From NCBI RefSeq assembly GCF_009996735.1, contig NZ_JAACYI010000012.1, positions 50,536 to 114,535 of the forward strand: a stretch of 64,000 bases of DNA, in the 5' to 3' direction. Positions 21,722-30,179 of the stretch are shown piece by piece. Made by a program: the position numbers and the translations under genes. The notes under the pieces are model-generated. The model was not told the DNA's origin. It worked only from the letters and a program-made list of their open reading frames with translations, and ran no database searches. Positions within the stretch are counted from its first letter, which is position 1. Every line of letters begins with the position of its first letter. The DNA comes from Cellulomonas sp. APG4 (GTDB lineage Bacteria; Actinomycetota; Actinomycetes; Actinomycetales; Cellulomonadaceae).

Positions 21722-22405
21722 ATGACGACGACCGAGGCGTCACGACCCATGACGGCGGGCCGGACGGCCGCCGAGCCGGTGAGCCCTGCGGCGGTCCGGC
21801 TGCGACGACCGGGGTGGCGTGACCCGCGCCTGCTCGTGGGGCTCGTGCTGCTCGGGGCGTCGGTGGTGCTCGGCTCCTTCGTGGTGAGCTCGGCCTCGCG
21901 CACCGTGCCCGTGCTCGTGGCGGACGAGGCGCTCGTGCCCGGGCAGCAGATCGACCCGGGCGTGCTCGTGCCGCGCGAGGTGCGTCTGCACGACGTCGGC
22001 CTGTACCTGCCCGCAGGCGTCGACCTCGACGGGCTCGTCGCGGTGCGAGCGGTCGCCGCGGGCGAGCTGGTGCCCCGATCGGCACTCGCCCGTGACACCG
22101 AGCTGGATCTGCGTCCCGTGGCGATCACGCCCGAGGGCCCCGTGGCGAGCGGTGTCGTCGCCGGGGCGGCCGTCGACCTCTGGTTCGTCCCCGCCGCCGG
22201 GCGCGACGGCGGCGCAGTGGAGCCGCGGCCCCTCGCGGAGGGCTTGACGGTCGCAGAGGTGACCGAGGCGGGTCGGTTGGCCGTCGGTTCGGGGGTCACC
22301 GTGCACGTCCTCGTCGACCTCGCGACGCTGCCGCACGTGCTGGCGGCGCTCGCCGAGGACGGCTCCGTCGAGATCGTCCACGTCCCCGGCGGGCTGTCCG
22401 GATGA
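21722..22405 (+). CDS. SAF domain protein, CpaB/FlgA-like
   Basis: A 227-residue protein with a cytosolic N-terminus, one transmembrane helix (about 38-60, LLVGLVLLGASVVLGSFVVS) and an extracytoplasmic SAF domain (about 65-125: VPVLVADEALVPGQQIDPGVL ... VAAGELVPRSAL). SAF domains occur in CpaB, the Tad/Flp pilus periplasmic protein. A GAGGAGG site precedes the ATG. The stop overlaps the CpaE-like gene start (ATGA), so the two products are made together. No TadA, TadB, TadC or Flp pilin gene is in the window, so pilus function is not demonstrated. Confidence 0.82.
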   Translation: MTTTEASRPMTAGRTAAEPVSPAAVRLRRPGWRDPRLLVGLVLLGASVVLGSFVVSSASRTVPVLVADEALVPGQQIDPGVLVPREVRLHDVGLYLPAGVDLDGLVAVRAVAAGELVPRSALARDTELDLRPVAITPEGPVASGVVAGAAVDLWFVPAAGRDGGAVEPRPLAEGLTVAEVTEAGRLAVGSGVTVHVLVDLATLPHVLAALAEDGSVEIVHVPGGLSG

Positions 22406-23751
22406 GGGGAGTCGCACCCGCGGGCGTGCTGTGCGCCGTGCGGGGCCCGGCCGAGCAGGACGTCGTGCGCGCGCTCTGCGGCCACCCGCGCGAGCTCCAC
22501 GTCAGCCGCCGCTGCGCGGATCTCGCCGAGCTCCTGGCAGCGGCGGACGCGGGCCACGGCTCTGTCGCGGTCGTCTCGGCGGACCTGCCGGGGCTCGACC
22601 GTGAGGCGGTCCGCCACCTGCACGGCTCGGGTGCATGGGTGGTGCTGCTCGCCGATCTCGCGGGACCGGCCGGTGCACACGCCCTCGGGGCGGACGCCCT
22701 GCTCGACGGGGGAGACCTGGGTGACCCGCTCGTCGCGACCGTGCGCGGCCTGCTCGACCGTGCCGCCGACGGTGCGCGTCCCGGTGGCCGCCCGCCCGGC
22801 GCGGGTGCCCAGGCGCCGAGTCGCCTCGAGGCCGTCCTCGGTGGCCCGGGTGCGGCACCGACGCCGTCGCGGCCGGGGCGGGTCGTCGCGGTGTGGGGCC
22901 CGACCGGGGCACCGGGTCGCACCACGGTCGCGCTCGGTGTCGCCGACGCGCTCACGCGGGTGGCTGCCGCGGAGAACGCCTCCGTGCTGCTCGTCGACGC
23001 CGACACCTACGGTGGGACCGTCGCCCAGCAGATCGGGCTGCTCGACGAAGCGCCCGGCCTGGCGGCGGCGACGCGCACGGCCGCGACGGGGCGGCTGGAC
23101 GCGGTGACGCTCGCGGCGCTGACCCCTCGCCTGGACTCCGGGTTGCGGGTGCTGACGGGTCTGAGCCGGGCCGAGCGCTGGCCCGAGGTCACGGCCTCTG
23201 GTCTGACGGAGATCTGGCGGGCCGCCCGGGAGCTCGCGACCTGGACCGTCGTCGACTGCGGCTTCTGCGTCGAGCAGGACGAGGCGCTCAGCTACGACAC
23301 GCGCGCCCCGCGCCGCAACGGCGCGACGCTCTCGGCGCTCGAGGAGGCCGACCTCGTGCTCGTGGTCGGTGCGGGTGACCCGATCGGTCTGCAGCGGCTC
23401 GTCCACGCGCTCGGGCAGCTCGACGCCCTCGGCGTCGCGACCGCCCACCGTCGTGTCGTCGTGAACCGGCTGCGTGCGTCGGCGAGCGGCTCGCGGCCCG
23501 AGGTGGCGGTGCGGGCCGCGCTCGAGCGGTACGCGGGGGTGCGTGAGGTCTCCGTCCTGCCCGACGACCGCGCGACGTGCGACGGTGCCGTCCTCGCGGC
23601 CCGCACGCTGTACGAGCAGGACCCGACGGCGGCCCTCACGCGCGCGCTCGTCGAGCTCGCCGGGACGGTCCTCGCCGCCGTGCCTCCCGCACCCGCGGAC
23701 GGTGACGCGCGTGGCGCCCTGGCCGGTGCTCTCGTGGCCGGGGCACACTGA
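22402..23751 (+). CDS. CpaE-like MinD/ParA-family protein with variant P-loop
   Basis: A 449-residue protein. Residues 1-120 form a receiver-like domain (VLCAVRGPAEQDVVRALCGHP, then SVAVVSADLPGL) without a clear phosphorylation Asp pocket. Residues 160-430 are a MinD/ParA-type ATPase fold (VLLVDADTYGGTVAQQIGLLDE, later WTVVDCGFCVE). The P-loop reads GPTGAPGRTT (166-175): both the signature Lys and the catalytic Lys of KGGxGKT are absent, with Arg173 in the second place. CpaE proteins localise Tad pilus machinery. It is coupled to the SAF gene. Whether it hydrolyses ATP is uncertain. Confidence 0.8.
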   Translation: MRGVAPAGVLCAVRGPAEQDVVRALCGHPRELHVSRRCADLAELLAAADAGHGSVAVVSADLPGLDREAVRHLHGSGAWVVLLADLAGPAGAHALGADALLDGGDLGDPLVATVRGLLDRAADGARPGGRPPGAGAQAPSRLEAVLGGPGAAPTPSRPGRVVAVWGPTGAPGRTTVALGVADALTRVAAAENASVLLVDADTYGGTVAQQIGLLDEAPGLAAATRTAATGRLDAVTLAALTPRLDSGLRVLTGLSRAERWPEVTASGLTEIWRAARELATWTVVDCGFCVEQDEALSYDTRAPRRNGATLSALEEADLVLVVGAGDPIGLQRLVHALGQLDALGVATAHRRVVVNRLRASASGSRPEVAVRAALERYAGVREVSVLPDDRATCDGAVLAARTLYEQDPTAALTRALVELAGTVLAAVPPAPADGDARGALAGALVAGAH

Positions 23752-23755
23752 GCAC
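23744..23755 (+). promoter_or_regulatory. Predicted leaderless promoter (-10 CACACT)
   Basis: CACACT at 23744-23749 ends 6 nt before the GTG of the next gene and overlaps the CpaE-like stop codon by one base. Confidence 0.4.
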
Positions 23756-24199
23756 GTGCGCATCTACCTGCCCTCGAGCCTCGACGAGCTGAGCGCGAGC
23801 GACCTCGCACCGCGCGTCGTCCACGCGGTCACGTCCGGACTGCGGGCCGCCCTTCCGGACGAGGACGAGGAGGGGCTCGAGTACGCGGCTCAGCTGCTCG
23901 CCGCGGACGACAGCCTCGACCGTCCCGGGGCGGGCGATCGCCGCGTGGTGGTCGCGGCCGACGTGCCCGAGGCGCTCGTCGAGAGCCTCGAGGACGCCGA
24001 CGACGGGACCGCGCCGAGCGCGGTCCGGCTCACGGCCAGGGTGACGTGGGACGCGGTGGCGTGCGCGCACGTCGACGAGGCGGCCGCCGAGCCGGACGTG
24101 CGTGCGGCACGTGGCGGGGATGACGCCGCGGCCGAGCGGCTCGCCGAGCGTGACCTGCTCTGGTACGACGTGAGCGAGCTCGCGGGCCTCGCGCGCTGA
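23756..24199 (+). CDS. Conserved hypothetical protein (DUF6912-like)
   Basis: A 147-residue acidic soluble protein starting VRIYLPSSLDELSASDLAPRVVHAVTSGLR and ending DLLWYDVSELAGLAR. This beginning and end are shared by a common actinobacterial hypothetical family that I associate with DUF6912. It has no transmembrane segment and no catalytic motif I can name. It follows the CpaE-like gene by 4 nt and may be co-transcribed or have its own leaderless promoter. Confidence 0.65.
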   Translation: MRIYLPSSLDELSASDLAPRVVHAVTSGLRAALPDEDEEGLEYAAQLLAADDSLDRPGAGDRRVVVAADVPEALVESLEDADDGTAPSAVRLTARVTWDAVACAHVDEAAAEPDVRAARGGDDAAAERLAERDLLWYDVSELAGLAR

Positions 24200-24220
24200 G
24201 CCCTGGCCGCCCGCGGGCGG

Positions 24221-25024
24221 TCAGTCGTCGCGGAACGGGTCGAGCAGGGCGAGCACCTGCTCGTGCAGCGCACCGTTCGTCGCGAGCGCCGAGCCCCCGA
24301 AGGGCCCGGGGACGCCGTGCACCGACGTGAAGGTCCCGCCCGCCTCGGTGACGATCGGCACGAGCGCAGCCATGTCGTGCAGCGCGAGCTCGGGCTCGCA
24401 CGCGACGTCGACCGCGCCCTCGGCGACCAGGACGTACGACCAGAAGTCGCCGTAGGCCCGGGTGCGCCACACCGTGCGGGTGAGGTCGAGGAACGACTCG
24501 AGGCGGTCCTGCTCCTCCCAGCCGCTCAGGCTCGAGTAGGACAACGAGGCGTCCTCGAGCCTCGACACGTCGGACACGTGCAGGCGCGTCGCCGACGACA
24601 GCGAGCGGCCGGTCCAGGCGCCCGAGCCCTCGGCGGCCCACCAGCGGCGCCCGAGCGCGGGGGCACTGACGACGCCGAGCACGGGGCGGCCCGCGTCGAT
24701 GAGCGCGATGAGCGTGGCCCACACGGGCACGCCGCGCACGAAGTTCTTGGTGCCGTCGATCGGGTCGATCACCCACTGGCGCGGGCCGTGGCCCGTGTCC
24801 GGCATCTCCTCGCCCATCACGGCGTCGCGCGGCCGCGTGCGTGCGAGCTGGGCCCGGACGATCTCCTCGGCGTGCGTGTCCGCGTCCGTGACCGGGGTGG
24901 TGTCGGGCTTGGTCGAGACCACGAGGTCCTGCGCCCGGAAGCGCTCGGTGGTCATCGCGTCCACCTGGTCCGCGATCACGTGGGCCAGCCGGAGGTCGTC
25001 GTCGTAGCCGGAGCGCAGGGACAT
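24221..25024 (-). CDS. hisN: Histidinol-phosphatase, inositol monophosphatase family
   Basis: A 267-residue enzyme of the IMPase superfamily. Metal-binding motifs are visible: [24 protein letters not shown], and a late [19 protein letters not shown] in place of the classical WDxAAG. This pattern fits the HisN histidinol-phosphatase of actinobacteria, which removes phosphate from L-histidinol phosphate. Other IMPase substrates cannot be excluded. The ATG follows TACGGT by 6 nt on the minus strand, predicting a leaderless transcript. No other his genes lie in the window. Confidence 0.85.
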   Translation of the reverse strand: MSLRSGYDDDLRLAHVIADQVDAMTTERFRAQDLVVSTKPDTTPVTDADTHAEEIVRAQLARTRPRDAVMGEEMPDTGHGPRQWVIDPIDGTKNFVRGVPVWATLIALIDAGRPVLGVVSAPALGRRWWAAEGSGAWTGRSLSSATRLHVSDVSRLEDASLSYSSLSGWEEQDRLESFLDLTRTVWRTRAYGDFWSYVLVAEGAVDVACEPELALHDMAALVPIVTEAGGTFTSVHGVPGPFGGSALATNGALHEQVLALLDPFRDD

Positions 25025-25036
25025 GGCTGCACCGTA
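25025..25036 (-). promoter_or_regulatory. Predicted leaderless promoter of hisN (-10 TACGGT)
   Basis: On the minus strand TACGGT (complement of 25031-25036) is followed by GCAGCC and the ATG. Confidence 0.55.
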
Positions 25037-25162
25037 GCGTCCCCGCCTCCGGCGGCGGGGGACCTCCTGGGCGTCCGGGCCGGCCGTCCCGTGGTCAGGG
25101 GCGCGGCCCGGACGCGGGAGGATGGCACCGACAGCACGCACGGACGCACGAGAGGCCCGCCC

Positions 25163-25933
25163 ATGATCGAGATCCTCGACCCCAGCGAGGTGGTGCGGGC
25201 ACGCGCCACGGGCGCCCTCGTCGCCCGCATCCTGCAGACCCTCCGCGACCGTGCGGGCGTGGGCACCAACCTCCTCGAGATCGACCGGTGGGCGCGGGAG
25301 ATGATCCTCGACGCGGGTGCGGAGTCCTGCTACGTCGACTACGCCCCGAGCTTCGGCCGCGGACCGTTCGGTCACTACATCTGCACCTCGGTCAACGACG
25401 CGGTGCTCCACGGCCGTCCGCGGGACCAGGTGCTCGCGGACGGTGACCTGCTCACGCTCGACCTCGCCGTCTCCCTCGACGGGGTCGTCGCGGACTCGGC
25501 CGTGAGCTTCCTCGTGGGCTCGACCCGTCCTCCCGAGAGCGTCGCGCTCATCGACGCGACCGAGCGCGCGCTCGCGGCCGGCATCGCCGCGGCCGGGCCG
25601 GGAGCCCGGATCGGTGACGTCGCGCACGCCATCGGCACGGTGCTGAGCGCGGCGGGGTACCCGATCAGCACCGAGTTCGGCGGCCACGGCGTCGGCTCGA
25701 CGATGCACCAGGACCCGCACGTGCCGAACACGGGACGCCCCGGACGCGGCTACACCCTGCGCCCGGGCCTGCTGCTCGCCCTCGAGCCCTGGGTGATGGC
25801 CGACACCGCCGCGCTCGTGACGGACGCCGACGGCTGGACGCTGCGCAGCGCGACCGGCTGCCTCACCGCGCACTCCGAGCACACCATCGCGATCACCGAC
25901 GACGGCGCCGAGATCCTCACCCTGCGTGCGTGA
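25163..25933 (+). CDS. map: Type I methionine aminopeptidase
   Basis: A 256-residue methionine aminopeptidase, which trims initiator Met from new proteins. All metal ligands are visible: Asp in LLTLDLAV, Asp in GVVADSA, His in [14 protein letters not shown], Glu in LALEPW and Glu in HSEHTIAI. The substrate His is in [11 protein letters not shown] second map copy probably exists elsewhere in the genome, as is usual in actinobacteria. Start at the ATG 25163. GAGGAT at about 25120 could be its -10, giving a leader of about 35 nt. Confidence 0.95.
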   Translation: MIEILDPSEVVRARATGALVARILQTLRDRAGVGTNLLEIDRWAREMILDAGAESCYVDYAPSFGRGPFGHYICTSVNDAVLHGRPRDQVLADGDLLTLDLAVSLDGVVADSAVSFLVGSTRPPESVALIDATERALAAGIAAAGPGARIGDVAHAIGTVLSAAGYPISTEFGGHGVGSTMHQDPHVPNTGRPGRGYTLRPGLLLALEPWVMADTAALVTDADGWTLRSATGCLTAHSEHTIAITDDGAEILTLRA

Positions 25934-25941
25934 TCGCGCGC

Positions 25942-25961
25942 CCGCACCGACCCCGGTGCGG
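25942..25961. terminator. Hairpin between map and rsgA
   Basis: CCGCACCG-ACCC-CGGTGCGG forms an 8-bp perfect stem between the two convergent stop codons. Confidence 0.6.
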
Positions 25962-25966
25962 TGCGG

Positions 25967-27049
25967 TCATACGCCCTCGGTGGTCGTGCGCGCGACCAGG
26001 AGGCGTCGCAGCGAGTCGAGGCGCACGCCGCGTGCCTCGCGCTCGGCTCCCGGCTCGGCCTCGTCGACCCACTCGTCGAGGGCGCAGTCCGGGGCGTCCG
26101 GGAGGTGCGTGCACCCGCGCGGGCAGCGCTCGTCGACCACCTGGGCGAGCTCGGGGAAGGCTCCGACCACGGCCGAGGGCTCCACGTGGGCCAGCCCGAA
26201 CGACCGGACGCCCGGGGTGTCGATCACCCAGCCACCGTGCTCGGGCAGTCGCAGGGCGACCGCGCTCGACGACGTGTGCCGGCCGCGGCCCGTCACGTCG
26301 TTGACGACGCCCGTGGCCCGCGCGGCCTGCGGCACCAGTGCGTTGACGAGTGTCGACTTCCCGACGCCCGAGTGGCCCACGAGCACCGACGTGCGTCCCG
26401 CGAGGCGGGCCCGCACGTCGTCGAGGCCGACCACCGCACCGCGCTCGGGGGCTTCGCCGGCGGCCGAGGCCGTACCGCCCGACGGGCGCGAGGTGACCAC
26501 CACCTCGACGCCCAGCGGCGCGTACGCCGCGACGAGCGCCTCGGGGCTCGCGAGATCCGCCTTGGTCAGGCAGAGCAGCACGGTCATCCCCGCGTCGTAG
26601 GCGGCGACGACGCAGCGGTCGATCATCCGGGTGCGGGGCTCGGGGTCGGCGAGCGCCGTGACCACGACCAGCTGCTCGGCGTTCGCCACGATCACGCGTT
26701 CGACGGGGTCGTCGTCGTCCGCCGTGCGGCGCAGCACGGTCGAGCGGGGCATGATCCGCACGATGCGCGCGAGCGTGCCCTCGTCGCCGCTCGTGTCACC
26801 GACCACCTCGACCATGTCGCCGCAGACCACGCGCACGCGGCCCAGCTCGCGCGCCTTCATCGCCACGGCGACGCGCTCGTCGGGGGAGTCGGGGCGGACG
26901 AGCAGGGTGTAGCGCCCGCGGTCGACGCCCGTCACGAGGGCGGGCTCGGCGTCCGTGTGTCCGGGCCGGATCTTGGTGCGCGGGCGCGACCCCCGGGGAT
27001 TGGGACGGGTGCGGACGTCGTCCTCGTCCCACCGCCGCGCGCGCGACAC
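25967..27049 (-). CDS. rsgA: Ribosome small subunit GTPase RsgA
   Basis: A 360-residue circularly permuted GTPase acting late in 30S maturation. An OB-fold (about 35-105) comes first, then G4 (LTKADL), G1 (GHSGVGKST), the switch region TGRGRHTSS, G3 (DTPGVRSFG), and the C-terminal zinc finger CPRGCTHLPDAPDC. The first 35 residues are basic, typical of actinobacterial forms. The GTG start is immediately after the aroA stop, so the two are co-translated. The pair parallels Rv3227-Rv3228 of M. tuberculosis. Confidence 0.96.
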   Translation of the reverse strand: MSRARRWDEDDVRTRPNPRGSRPRTKIRPGHTDAEPALVTGVDRGRYTLLVRPDSPDERVAVAMKARELGRVRVVCGDMVEVVGDTSGDEGTLARIVRIMPRSTVLRRTADDDDPVERVIVANAEQLVVVTALADPEPRTRMIDRCVVAAYDAGMTVLLCLTKADLASPEALVAAYAPLGVEVVVTSRPSGGTASAAGEAPERGAVVGLDDVRARLAGRTSVLVGHSGVGKSTLVNALVPQAARATGVVNDVTGRGRHTSSSAVALRLPEHGGWVIDTPGVRSFGLAHVEPSAVVGAFPELAQVVDERCPRGCTHLPDAPDCALDEWVDEAEPGAEREARGVRLDSLRRLLVARTTTEGV

Positions 27050-28393
27050 TCAGGCCTGCCCGGCGCCCGTCGGGGCGGGGTGGTCGGCCGGGTCGAGGCC
27101 GAGCATCGCGGTCCACATGCCCGCGAAGTCCGGCAGCGTCTTGGCGGTGGTCTCGACGTCGACCACCTCGACGCCCGGCACGCGGAGGCCCACCAGGGCC
27201 GCTGCCGTGGCCATCCGGTGGTCGTGGTAGGTCTCCATGCGGGCAGGTCGCAGCGGTCGCGGCGTGATGACGAGGCCGTCGTGGGTCTGCTCGACCTGCG
27301 TACCCACGCGGCCCAGCTCGGTCGCGAGGGCGGCGAGCCTGTCGGTCTCGTGCCCCCGGATGTGGCCGACGCCGCGCAGGCGGCTCGGCGAGTCACCCAG
27401 CGCAGCGAGTGCCGCGATCGTGGGGGTGAGCTCACCTACCGCCCCGAGGTCGACGTCGACGCCGCGCACGGTGCCGTCGCCCGTCACGGTGAGCACGCCG
27501 TCGTGCACGTCTGCGCTCGTCGCACCCATGCGCCGCAGAAGCTCCGGCAGCACCCCGCCCGGCTGTGTGGTCGCGCTCGGCCAGCCGGGGACGCGCACGG
27601 TCCCGCCGGCGACGAGGGCCGCGCACAGGAACGGTGCCGCGTTGGAGAGGTCGGGCTCGACCCGGACGTCGCGCGCCGCGGGGCGGCCCGGGGCCACGTG
27701 CCACAGGTCCGGCCGGGAGTCGTCGACGGCCACGCCCGCCGCGCGCAGCACGTCCACCGTCATCCGGATGTGCGGCAGGCTCGGCAGCGTACGGCCCGTG
27801 TGACGCAGCAGCAGGCCGTCGGGCAGGGCCGCGCCAGTGAGCAGCAGGCCCGAGACGAACTGCGACGAGGAGCTCGCGTCGACGTCCACCGCTCCTCCGC
27901 GCACCGCGGGACCACCCGTCACGGTGAACGGGAGGGTGCCGCGACCCCCGTCGTCGACCTGCGCGCCCAGCTCGCGCAGCGCGAGCAGCACGGGCCCCAT
28001 GGGGCGCACGCGTGCCTGCGGGTCACCGTCGAAGCGGACCGGACGCTCGAGCAGGGCCGCGACCGGGGGAAGGAAGCGCATGACCGTCCCGGCGAGCCCG
28101 CAGTCCACCTGGAGCGGACCGCCGTCGGGCCCGGGCACGAGCGGCTCGACCCGCCACGAGGCGCCGTCGGCGTTGACGCGGGCGCCGAGCGCGTCGAGCG
28201 CCGCGGACATCAGCCGTGTGTCGCGCGAGTCGAGCGCCCCGTGCAGCGTCCCGGGGCCGTCGGCGAGGGCGGCGAGCACGAGATAGCGGTTGGTGAGGGA
28301 CTTGGAGCCCGGGACCTCGACGGTCGCGTCGAGCTCCCCGGATGCGGCGGGAGCCCGCCAGGCCGTGGGTGCGGTGGGGCTCGGCGCGCTCAT
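27050..28393 (-). CDS. aroA: 3-phosphoshikimate 1-carboxyvinyltransferase (EPSP synthase)
   Basis: A 447-residue EPSP synthase, the sixth step of the shikimate pathway, joining shikimate-3-phosphate and PEP. Family motifs are PGSKSLTNRYLVLAALADG (substrate-binding Lys and Ser), LAGTVMRFLPPVAAL, SSQFVSGLLL, PDLSNAAPFLCAAL and YHDHRMATAAALVGL. The LAGTVMRF motif (LAGT in place of NAGTAxR) matches the usual actinobacterial class I variant. It heads the aroA-rsgA operon. The ATG is 7 nt after TAACCT on the minus strand. Confidence 0.97.
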   Translation of the reverse strand: MSAPSPTAPTAWRAPAASGELDATVEVPGSKSLTNRYLVLAALADGPGTLHGALDSRDTRLMSAALDALGARVNADGASWRVEPLVPGPDGGPLQVDCGLAGTVMRFLPPVAALLERPVRFDGDPQARVRPMGPVLLALRELGAQVDDGGRGTLPFTVTGGPAVRGGAVDVDASSSSQFVSGLLLTGAALPDGLLLRHTGRTLPSLPHIRMTVDVLRAAGVAVDDSRPDLWHVAPGRPAARDVRVEPDLSNAAPFLCAALVAGGTVRVPGWPSATTQPGGVLPELLRRMGATSADVHDGVLTVTGDGTVRGVDVDLGAVGELTPTIAALAALGDSPSRLRGVGHIRGHETDRLAALATELGRVGTQVEQTHDGLVITPRPLRPARMETYHDHRMATAAALVGLRVPGVEVVDVETTAKTLPDFAGMWTAMLGLDPADHPAPTGAGQA

Positions 28394-28406
28394 GAGCCCG
28401 AGGTTA
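28394..28406 (-). promoter_or_regulatory. Predicted leaderless promoter of aroA (-10 TAACCT)
   Basis: TAACCT (complement of 28401-28406) then CGGGCTC and the ATG. No ribosome site is visible. Confidence 0.55.
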
Positions 28407-28457
28407 CCGGGGGGCGCGCGCCGGGTGCGGGGGCGGTCCGCCCGTCGGGCCGGGCCC

Positions 28458-28970
28458 TCAGGTGGTGGCCTTGCGCAGCGCGCGGGCGGTGGTGCGAGCC
28501 TCCGAGGCCGCCGCCGCGACGGCGCGACGGGCCTCACGCGACGCCGCCTTGTCCAGGCGCGCGTGCCGCACGCGCCACGCCATGCCCGGCCTGCCCGCGG
28601 TGTCGGCGGCGAGGATGAGCGCCGCGCCCACGCGGCTCAGCCGCTCGAGCAGACGGCGCGGCTCGTCGGAGCCCGCGAGCTTCTCGGTGACGACCAGGGG
28701 CACCGTCAGCACGGCGAGCGCGAGTGCCGCCGCGCGTGGCGCCTTCCCGAGCGCGAGGAGCACGCCGGCAGCGGCGGTCGCACCTCCGTGCACCCGGACC
28801 GCGGTCCGCAGCTGCGCGTGGTCGAGCGAGGGGAGGTCGGTACGGGCACGGGCGTCCTCCCACGCCTTGCGGGCGCGGGCGACGTGGGGCTCGGGCGTCC
28901 GGAGCACGTCGACGCCGTCGGCCACGACGACAGCGGCGAAGAGCGGACGGGCGATGCGACGGACAAACAT
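28458..28970 (-). CDS. DoxX-like membrane protein
   Basis: A 170-residue membrane protein beginning [30 protein letters not shown], with four hydrophobic segments (about 8-22, 62-80, 82-98, 112-125) and a basic cytosolic tail of 45 residues. The first helix and the later [24 protein letters not shown] stretch fit the DoxX family of small four-helix proteins linked to redox stress in mycobacteria. It diverges from sigR, which would fit a role in thiol stress, but its own side of the intergenic region shows no SigR-type element. AAGGAG sits 7 nt before the ATG. Confidence 0.72.
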   Translation of the reverse strand: MFVRRIARPLFAAVVVADGVDVLRTPEPHVARARKAWEDARARTDLPSLDHAQLRTAVRVHGGATAAAGVLLALGKAPRAAALALAVLTVPLVVTEKLAGSDEPRRLLERLSRVGAALILAADTAGRPGMAWRVRHARLDKAASREARRAVAAAASEARTTARALRKATT

Positions 28971-29054
28971 GGCGAGCTCCTTGCGGGTGCGGCGAGGCGT
29001 CCTCGTCACGCTAGCGCGCGCAGCGGTGGCGGGCACGGTGGGAGCGCGGACCTC

Positions 29055-29082
29055 GGGAATGGGAGACCGGGTGCGCGGCGTT
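29055..29082 (+). promoter_or_regulatory. SigR-type autoregulatory promoter (GGGAAT-N18-CGTT)
   Basis: GGGAAT at 29055-29060 and CGTT at 29079-29082 are separated by 18 nt, an exact match to the published SigR/SigH consensus. Transcription would start near 29089-29091, immediately before an in-frame ATG at 29092. Autoregulation of sigR homologues is well established. Confidence 0.85.
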
Positions 29083-29091
29083 CTGGACCTC

Positions 29092-29220
29092 ATGAGCGTT
29101 CTGCACGCCCGGGCCCGGCCAGCCTCCACGGGCCGCCCCGCACCCTCCACGCGTCCCGCGGGCCGCAGCACCGTGGTCCCGGGACGTGGGGGCGCACGCG
29201 GCGGGCTAGTCTCGACCCCG
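29092..29220 (+). other. In-frame upstream start giving a long SigR isoform
   Basis: ATG 29092-29094 is in frame with sigR and adds 43 residues (begins [13 protein letters not shown]) without a stop. In S. coelicolor the SigR-dependent promoter yields SigR', an N-terminally extended, protease-sensitive isoform. The same arrangement is visible here. The extension is Arg/Pro/Ala-rich. That it is translated is inferred. Confidence 0.6.
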
Positions 29221-29844
29221 ATGAGCGAGGACACCCAGCGGGCCCCCGAGGCCGAGGACGCGGCGGCCCGGACCGCGAGGTTCGAGGCCGAGGCGCTGGT
29301 CTACGTCGACCAGCTGTACTCCGCCGCGCTCCGGATGACCCGGAACCCGACCGACGCCGAGGACCTGGTCCAGGAGACCTTCGCCAAGGCGTTCGCGGCC
29401 TTCCACCAGTACCGGCCCGGGACGAACCTCAAGGCGTGGCTCTACCGCATCCTGACGAACACGTTCATCAACACCTATCGCAAGAAGCAGCGTGAGCCGC
29501 TCCAGTCGTCCGCCGAGGACGTCGAGGACTGGCAGGAGGCGCGGGCCGCGTCGCACACCTCGCGCGGGCTCCGCTCGGCCGAGACCGAGGCGCTCGACAA
29601 CCTGCCCGACTCGGACGTGAAGGAGGCGCTGCAGTCGATCGGCGAGGACTTCCGGCTCGCGGTCTACCTCGCCGACGTCGAGGGCTTCGCCTACAAGGAG
29701 ATCGCCGAGATCATGGGCACGCCCATCGGGACGGTGATGTCGCGCCTGCACCGGGGACGCCACCAGCTGCGCGAGCTGCTCGCGGAGTACGCACGCGACC
29801 GGGGCCTCGTGAGGACGCCGTCGGGCACGGGGGAGGGGCAGTGA
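29221..29844 (+). CDS. sigR: ECF sigma factor SigR/SigH, thiol-oxidative stress
   Basis: A 207-residue group IV sigma factor. Region 2 ([27 protein letters not shown], then [27 protein letters not shown]) and region 4 ([44 protein letters not shown]) are nearly identical to S. coelicolor SigR and mycobacterial SigH. It directs genes for thioredoxins, mycothiol metabolism and proteolysis. The basal start at 29221 lies 8 nt after TAGTCT; a stress-induced start at 29092 is also likely. The stop overlaps the anti-sigma gene by one base. Confidence 0.96.
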   Translation: MSEDTQRAPEAEDAAARTARFEAEALVYVDQLYSAALRMTRNPTDAEDLVQETFAKAFAAFHQYRPGTNLKAWLYRILTNTFINTYRKKQREPLQSSAEDVEDWQEARAASHTSRGLRSAETEALDNLPDSDVKEALQSIGEDFRLAVYLADVEGFAYKEIAEIMGTPIGTVMSRLHRGRHQLRELLAEYARDRGLVRTPSGTGEGQ

Positions 29845-30107
29845 TGGGCGAGAGCCACGACGAGGTCGACTGCTCGAAGGCGCTGGCCCGGCTGTTCGAG
29901 TTCCTCGACGCCGAGATCGGCGAGGCCGAGGGGGACCGCATCCGTCAGCACCTCGCCGACTGCGAGCCGTGCCTGGGCGAGTTCGACGCCGGAGACCACC
30001 TCAAGCGGCTCGTGCGGCGCTCGTGCTCCGAGCCCGCGCCGGCCGAGCTGCACGTGCGGATCCGTCAGCAGATCACCGTGCTGCGTCGCGAGGTCGACCT
30101 GGGCTGA
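29844..30107 (+). CDS. rsrA: Zinc-containing redox anti-sigma factor RsrA
   Basis: An 87-residue ZAS-family anti-sigma. The H-x3-C-x2-C motif is His36-Cys40-Cys43 (HLADCEPC). Cys10 (EVDCSKAL) matches S. coelicolor Cys11, the disulfide partner of Cys44, so the trigger pair is conserved. Cys31 has no equivalent and only one of the vicinal Cys61/62 pair is kept (Cys61). Under disulfide stress RsrA loses zinc and releases SigR. Start ATG shares its A with the sigR stop (TGATG); a GTG one codon earlier is also possible. Confidence 0.93.
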   Translation: MGESHDEVDCSKALARLFEFLDAEIGEAEGDRIRQHLADCEPCLGEFDAGDHLKRLVRRSCSEPAPAELHVRIRQQITVLRREVDLG

Positions 30108-30140
30108 GCCGTCCGGCTCACCGTCACGCCCGGGACGGGG

Positions 30141-30169
30141 GGCGGTGGGCACGCTCGGCGCCCACCGCC
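30141..30169. terminator. Bidirectional terminator between rsrA and bL37
   Basis: GGCGGTGGGC-ACGCTCGGC-GCCCACCGCC, a perfect 10-bp stem with a 9-nt loop, lies between two convergent stop codons. Confidence 0.75.
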
Positions 30170-30179
30170 GACCCCCGGC

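Noticed and set aside
24207..24220. CCGCCCGCGGGCGG palindrome between the DUF6912-like and hisN genes as a strong terminator
   Set aside because: With no loop bases it can form only a five-pair stem. It may act weakly, but I cannot support it as a feature.
25961..28618. 885-codon open frame opposite rsgA and aroA
   Set aside because: It spans two certain genes on the other strand and has no domain features.
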